This document shows, piece by piece, positions 14,930 to 18,334 of a stretch of DNA of 18,334 nt (its first letter is position 1; each line of letters opens with the position of its first letter). The stretch covers positions 1 through 18,334 of the forward strand of contig CATZEP010000017.1 in NCBI GenBank assembly GCA_958418185.1, in the 5' to 3' direction. The DNA comes from an uncultured Collinsella sp. Lineage in GTDB: Bacteria > Actinomycetota > Coriobacteriia > Coriobacteriales > Coriobacteriaceae. Both the position numbers and the translations under genes were made by a program. The notes beneath the pieces were generated by a model. The model was given only the letters and a program-made list of their open reading frames with translations. It did not search any database and was not told where the DNA came from.

Positions 14930-14942
14930 TTAGGAGATTGCC

Positions 14943-15413
14943 GTGGATACCTTTCCCATCACCACGCCGCGCCAAGCTGGCATCTACGTGCGCCAGGCAC
15001 GCGAGTCACAGGGAATCACCCGTGCGACCCTCGCTAAAAAAGCCGGTGTTTCGGAGCGTCTGCTCGCATCGCTCGAGCTAGGAGATGCCACCGGCATTCG
15101 ACTCGACAAGCTATTGGCAATCTTCAATGCTCTCGGACTGGCGCTCGCCGCTCAAGGGGATATAGGCGAAACGAAAAATGAGCAATCAGCCAACGTTCCG
15201 CGTGCCGATTTGCAACCTCACAGTACCCCCAGACGCCATCGCGCTCAACGTTCCTCTCATAGCTACCGTTGCTGCGCCGCCATTCCGGTTCTTGCAGACG
15301 CCCCCTTTACGTCTGAACTCTACGACAAAGCCTTCGCAGATTTCGCCATGTCCAATCTCGGAGTCTCGATTGCCGCAAACGCATCTGTCCAACCAAAGCC
15401 TGACGGGAAATAG
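14943..15413 (+). CDS. hipB: HipB-like XRE-family antitoxin/repressor
   Basis: The 156-residue protein begins with an XRE HTH: TPRQAGIYVRQARESQGITRA... with the recognition helix region SERLLASLELG and the typical dimer part LDKLLAIFNALGLAL (to about residue 68). HipB binds its operator and holds HipA inactive. The start is GTG at 14943 with AGGAG about 6 bases upstream. The stop is 3 bases before hipA, so both are co-translated. Length is well above E. coli HipB (88); the extra part has a Pro/Arg/His-rich stretch (about 80-115) and a coding-like tail (SELYDKAFADFAMSNLG). In the stretch another frame looks equally protein-like, so a compensated frameshift or a loose linker is possible. Confidence 0.85.
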   Translation: MDTFPITTPRQAGIYVRQARESQGITRATLAKKAGVSERLLASLELGDATGIRLDKLLAIFNALGLALAAQGDIGETKNEQSANVPRADLQPHSTPRRHRAQRSSHSYRCCAAIPVLADAPFTSELYDKAFADFAMSNLGVSIAANASVQPKPDGK

Positions 15414-15416
15414 CCA

Positions 15417-16721
15417 ATGGCCAGAACATCACTTCGGACCATTATTTGCGGCGTACCTGCGGGAACGCTCACGCAAGATGAGAACGGTCTTATCAGCTTT
15501 ACCTACGATCATGACTATGACGGGCCAGCCCTATCGACCAACATACCCGTATCGAATCGCACATACGGACAACAGGTCATGAATCCGTACCTGTTTGGCC
15601 TTCTACCCGACAGCGAGGATCAGCGAAAAGCGATTGCTGCCGAATTCGACGTTAGACCCAACAATGCCGTTGCGCTGCTCAGCCATATCGGACTCGACTG
15701 TCCGGGCGGAGTACAGTTTTGTGACGAAGAAGACGTCGACGCCGTCCTGCATCGCGACGGCGAATACCGCCCTATAGACGACCACGATATTGCTCTCCGT
15801 CTCAAGTCGATCAGAGATGACCGCGAGGCATCGTGGATGGGCCTAGATGAAAGTTGGTCACTTGGGGGCAACCAGGGCAAGTTCGCGCTCGCGCTTATAG
15901 ACGGTCACTGGTGCGAATGCGCGGGCTCCTCGCCCACGACGCATATTTTCAAAAATGGCGTTATCGGATTTAAACTTGAGGCTCTTAATGAGTTTGTCTG
16001 CATGAAAAGCGCCCAGCGCGCGGGTATCGCAACGGCGAACGTTGAATATCGCTTATTTGAGGACGAGCCCGCCCTCATTGTTGAGCGTTACGACCGCGTG
16101 AAAGCCAAGGACGGAACAATCAGACGTCTACACCAAGAAGACCTCTGTCAGGCCCTTGGAGTGATGCCCGCTCAAAAGTACACGGCAGACGGCGGCCCGA
16201 CCACCCGCGACATTCAAGAGCTCCTCGTAAATACGAGCCACCATCAACTTAACCTGTATCTGTTTACGCAGATACTGTTCTTCAACGCCATTATCGGCGC
16301 ACCGGATGCGCATGCGAAAAACTATTCCCTGCTCCTTGGAAACGACGGCGCAGCCATGATGGCTCGAATGTACGATGTCGCGTCGGGCTTGGCGTATGAG
16401 CGCATGCGCCGCCGGGCGCGCCTTGCCATGAGCGTTGGCGGCGAAAATCGTGTGGGGCGCATCGGTCCAGGCGCTATCCGCCGATACCACGGTATGGGTG
16501 ACCCCGCGTTGGAGGCGGCACTCACCGATGCCGGGCTATCCGAGAAGTTTTGCTTTGCGACCATGATGGACCTCGCCTACGAGGTACCCATTTGCATGGA
16601 AGAGGTCATGGACGAATACGCCGACCTGCCCGGCATGGCGGACCTGCGCGAGCATATGCTCGGCCCCGTCCGCGAAAACTGCCAACGCACCCTCGACCTC
16701 ATCAGGGCGGAAATGGACTAG
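15417..16721 (+). CDS. hipA: HipA-family serine/threonine kinase toxin
   Basis: The 434-residue protein has the full HipA layout (E. coli HipA 440). An N-terminal subdomain (to about 110) includes the family segment NPYLFGLLPDSEDQR. Next come the glycine-rich loop SWSLGGNQGKFAL at 146-158, where S148 corresponds to the autophosphorylated Ser150 of E. coli, the ATP lysine K179 in THIFKNG, VERYDR at 222-227, the catalytic loop D297-A-H299-A-K-N302, and metal-binding D320 in YDVASGL. All key residues are present, so the kinase should be active. HipA in E. coli phosphorylates glutamyl-tRNA synthetase and induces dormancy; the target here is unknown. It lies 3 bases after hipB and shares a hairpin with convergent pepD. 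Confidence 0.93.
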   Translation: MARTSLRTIICGVPAGTLTQDENGLISFTYDHDYDGPALSTNIPVSNRTYGQQVMNPYLFGLLPDSEDQRKAIAAEFDVRPNNAVALLSHIGLDCPGGVQFCDEEDVDAVLHRDGEYRPIDDHDIALRLKSIRDDREASWMGLDESWSLGGNQGKFALALIDGHWCECAGSSPTTHIFKNGVIGFKLEALNEFVCMKSAQRAGIATANVEYRLFEDEPALIVERYDRVKAKDGTIRRLHQEDLCQALGVMPAQKYTADGGPTTRDIQELLVNTSHHQLNLYLFTQILFFNAIIGAPDAHAKNYSLLLGNDGAAMMARMYDVASGLAYERMRRRARLAMSVGGENRVGRIGPGAIRRYHGMGDPALEAALTDAGLSEKFCFATMMDLAYEVPICMEEVMDEYADLPGMADLREHMLGPVRENCQRTLDLIRAEMD

Positions 16722-16744
16722 GTAGCTGTAATTTCGCAATTATC

Positions 16745-16793
16745 AAACAAAAGAGAGGGGGCACCCGTCGCAAAAGCTCGGATGCCCCCTCTC
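16745..16793 (-). terminator. Terminator hairpin between hipA and pepD
   Basis: An 11-bp perfect stem (GAGAGGGGGCA at 16753-16763 with 16783-16793) has a 19-base loop. On the minus strand it is followed by TTTTGTTTG, so it most likely ends pepD. The plus-strand side lacks a clear T run, but the hairpin may also end hipA. A second weaker hairpin (GCTAGCA at 16813-16819 with 16835-16841) sits between it and the pepD stop. Confidence 0.8.
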
Positions 16794-16848
16794 GTAATGT
16801 CATTTGCAATCCGCTAGCACGTGACTCGGACTGCTGCTAGCGCAACCT

Positions 16849-18306
16849 TTACGCGGCAAGGCGCTTGAGGACGTCGATGAGCAGCTCGTAGAAGCGTTCG
16901 GCAGAAGCGAGCTCCATGCTCTCGTCCGGGGTGTGGACATCGGAGAGCGTCGGACCCACGGCGATGGCGTCTAGACCGTGCAGAGCCTCGGCAAACAGAC
17001 CGCACTCAAGGCCGGCGTGAATGGACTCGATGCGCAGCTCGGAGCCAAAGAGCTCGCGATAGCTCTCGACAAAGACGTCGCGGACCGGCGAATGCTCGGC
17101 ATAGCTCCAACCGGGATACTCGAACTCAAACTTGGCGTCGAAGCCCAGGACATCGGCCAGCGTCTGGAGGCGATCCTTGAACTCGTTCTGCAGCGAGGTG
17201 ATCGAGGAGCGCGGGGACAGCATGATCTTGACCTCGTCGTCAGAAGTGGCAACCACACCGATGTTGGAGGAAACCTCGACGGAGCCGTCGGTGGCGACGT
17301 TGCGGCGAATCACGCCGTTAGGGGCAAGACGCAGGGCGCGGATGAGGGCAAGCGCGGACTTCTGGTCCATGGCCTCGACCTCGGCGTTGTCGGCAATCTC
17401 AACGGTGCAGGTAAAGCCGGGGTCGAAGACCTCGAGCTCGGCAGTAACGTCGGCGATGATGCCCTTTGCGATCTGGGCCGCGGCCTCGGCGGCAGCGTGG
17501 TCGGCGTAGACCAGAACAGCCTTGCACTCACGGTTGATGGCGTTGTCTTTAGTGCCGCCGTTAAAGCTGACGATGGCGGACTCGCCAGCGACCATCAGGC
17601 GGTCGATGATGCGGGCCATGATGAGGTTGCCGTTGCCGCGCTCCAGGTTGATATCGCTGCCGGAGTGACCGCCCAGCAGGCCGGAGATGTCGAGCGTGAG
17701 GGTGCTACCGGTCTTGTGCTCGCGCACGATGGGGCAGGTGTAGGTAACGACGACGCCGCCGGCGCAGCTGACGGTGGCAACGCCCTCTTCCTCGGAGTCA
17801 AGGTTGATCATAGTGCGGGCGCTAATCTGGGACTTGTCGAGCGTCTCGGCACCGACCAGGCCAGTCTCCTCGTCGGTGGTGAATACGCACTCGAGGGCCG
17901 GATGGGCAATCGAATCGTCGTTGAGCACGGTAAGCATAAGCGCGACGGCGATACCGTTGTCGGCGCCCAGAGTGGTGCCGTTAGCGGTGAGGACGCCGTC
18001 CTTGACGACCAGGTCGATACCATCGGTCGTAAAGTCGTGCTCAACGGAGCCCAACTTGTCGCACACCATATCGATGTGGCCCTGCAGCATCACGGTCGGG
18101 GCATTCTCGGCACCGGCAGATGCGGGCTTGCGAATGATGACGTTGTAGACCTCGTCCTGATACACATCGAGGTCGCGCTCCTTGGCAAACGCGACCAGGA
18201 AATCGCTGATGCCCTTCTCATTGCCAGACCCACGGGGGATCGCGCTGACCTCCTCAAAGAAATGGAACAGCTGGGCGGGCTCATAGCCGGTGATCTTGTA
18301 GTCCAT
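16849..18306 (-). CDS. pepD: Aminoacyl-histidine dipeptidase (Xaa-His dipeptidase, M20/M28 clan)
   Basis: The 485-residue protein (start ATG 18306, AAGGAGG 4-5 bases upstream; an in-frame ATG at 18324 lacks a ribosome binding site) has the two-zinc M20 signature: QGHIDMV with H77 and D79, LGADNG with bridging D116, DEETG with E146-E147, LDSEEE with D170, and a last ligand in the SDVHTPDE segment near the end. GGHSG marks the lid/dimer insertion. PepD cleaves X-His dipeptides such as carnosine and other unblocked dipeptides in the cytoplasm, feeding amino-acid use. The normal length of E. coli PepD is 485. Convergent with hipA. Confidence 0.95.
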   Translation of the reverse strand: MDYKITGYEPAQLFHFFEEVSAIPRGSGNEKGISDFLVAFAKERDLDVYQDEVYNVIIRKPASAGAENAPTVMLQGHIDMVCDKLGSVEHDFTTDGIDLVVKDGVLTANGTTLGADNGIAVALMLTVLNDDSIAHPALECVFTTDEETGLVGAETLDKSQISARTMINLDSEEEGVATVSCAGGVVVTYTCPIVREHKTGSTLTLDISGLLGGHSGSDINLERGNGNLIMARIIDRLMVAGESAIVSFNGGTKDNAINRECKAVLVYADHAAAEAAAQIAKGIIADVTAELEVFDPGFTCTVEIADNAEVEAMDQKSALALIRALRLAPNGVIRRNVATDGSVEVSSNIGVVATSDDEVKIMLSPRSSITSLQNEFKDRLQTLADVLGFDAKFEFEYPGWSYAEHSPVRDVFVESYRELFGSELRIESIHAGLECGLFAEALHGLDAIAVGPTLSDVHTPDESMELASAERFYELLIDVLKRLAA

Positions 18307-18334
18307 GGTGCCTCCTTGGCGCAACTGGTTAGAC

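Noticed and set aside
16813..16841. GCTAGCA hairpin as an attachment or insertion-sequence end
   Set aside because: It is a 7-bp stem with a 15-base loop next to pepD; there is no flanking duplication or transposase, so a minor mRNA hairpin is enough.
1..18334. CRISPR arrays, rRNA genes, transposase genes and prophage structural genes
   Set aside because: None seen on either strand; no regularly spaced long repeats or matching protein motifs.

Overview
The window looks like a chromosomal segment of a GC-rich anaerobic actinobacterium of the Coriobacteriia, with Collinsella or a close relative as the best guess. The reasons are the disA-ispD-ispF-cysS-rlmB-NYN cluster, the GC-rich core genes, GTG and TTG starts, and a bacterial tRNA with an encoded CCA end. 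The genus is an inference from gene content; no 16S or other marker is present.

Left part (1-6860) is an accessory region next to a tRNA-Thr gene. It holds a very large minus-strand gene, cut by the window edge, that reads as a single-chain Type ISP-like restriction-modification enzyme (nuclease + helicase + N6-adenine methylase). A minus-strand pair follows: a small excisionase-type HTH protein overlapping an unrecognised 262-residue protein that ends at a clear terminator. A divergent gene encodes an unrecognised 396-residue protein with a C-terminal Cys/His cluster. These smaller genes, and the 3' end of the restriction gene, are visibly richer in A+T than the core genes. The tRNA-Thr 3' end faces this region, as expected for an island inserted at a tRNA, but no integrase is inside the window.

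Middle (7080-8502): a gene fusing an N-terminal HTH to a HipA-like kinase, preceded by two copies of a palindromic operator on either side of an extended -10 promoter. This is a one-gene counterpart of the hipBA arrangement.

Core (8530-14018): a minus-strand operon-like run disA, ispD, ispF, cysS, rlmB and a YacP/Rae1-like NYN RNase gene. It combines c-di-AMP synthesis, two steps of the MEP isoprenoid pathway, Cys-tRNA charging, 23S rRNA methylation and a putative endoribonuclease. mntP (Mn2+ efflux) diverges from disA behind a short leader that may fold.

Right part (14848-16721): a classical two-gene hipB-hipA module with a 17-bp inverted-repeat operator and a third half-site. It converges on pepD (Xaa-His dipeptidase), and a strong hairpin lies between them. 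The most unusual theme is two differently built HipA kinase modules, each with its own elaborate operator, within about 8 kb, flanking the conserved operon.
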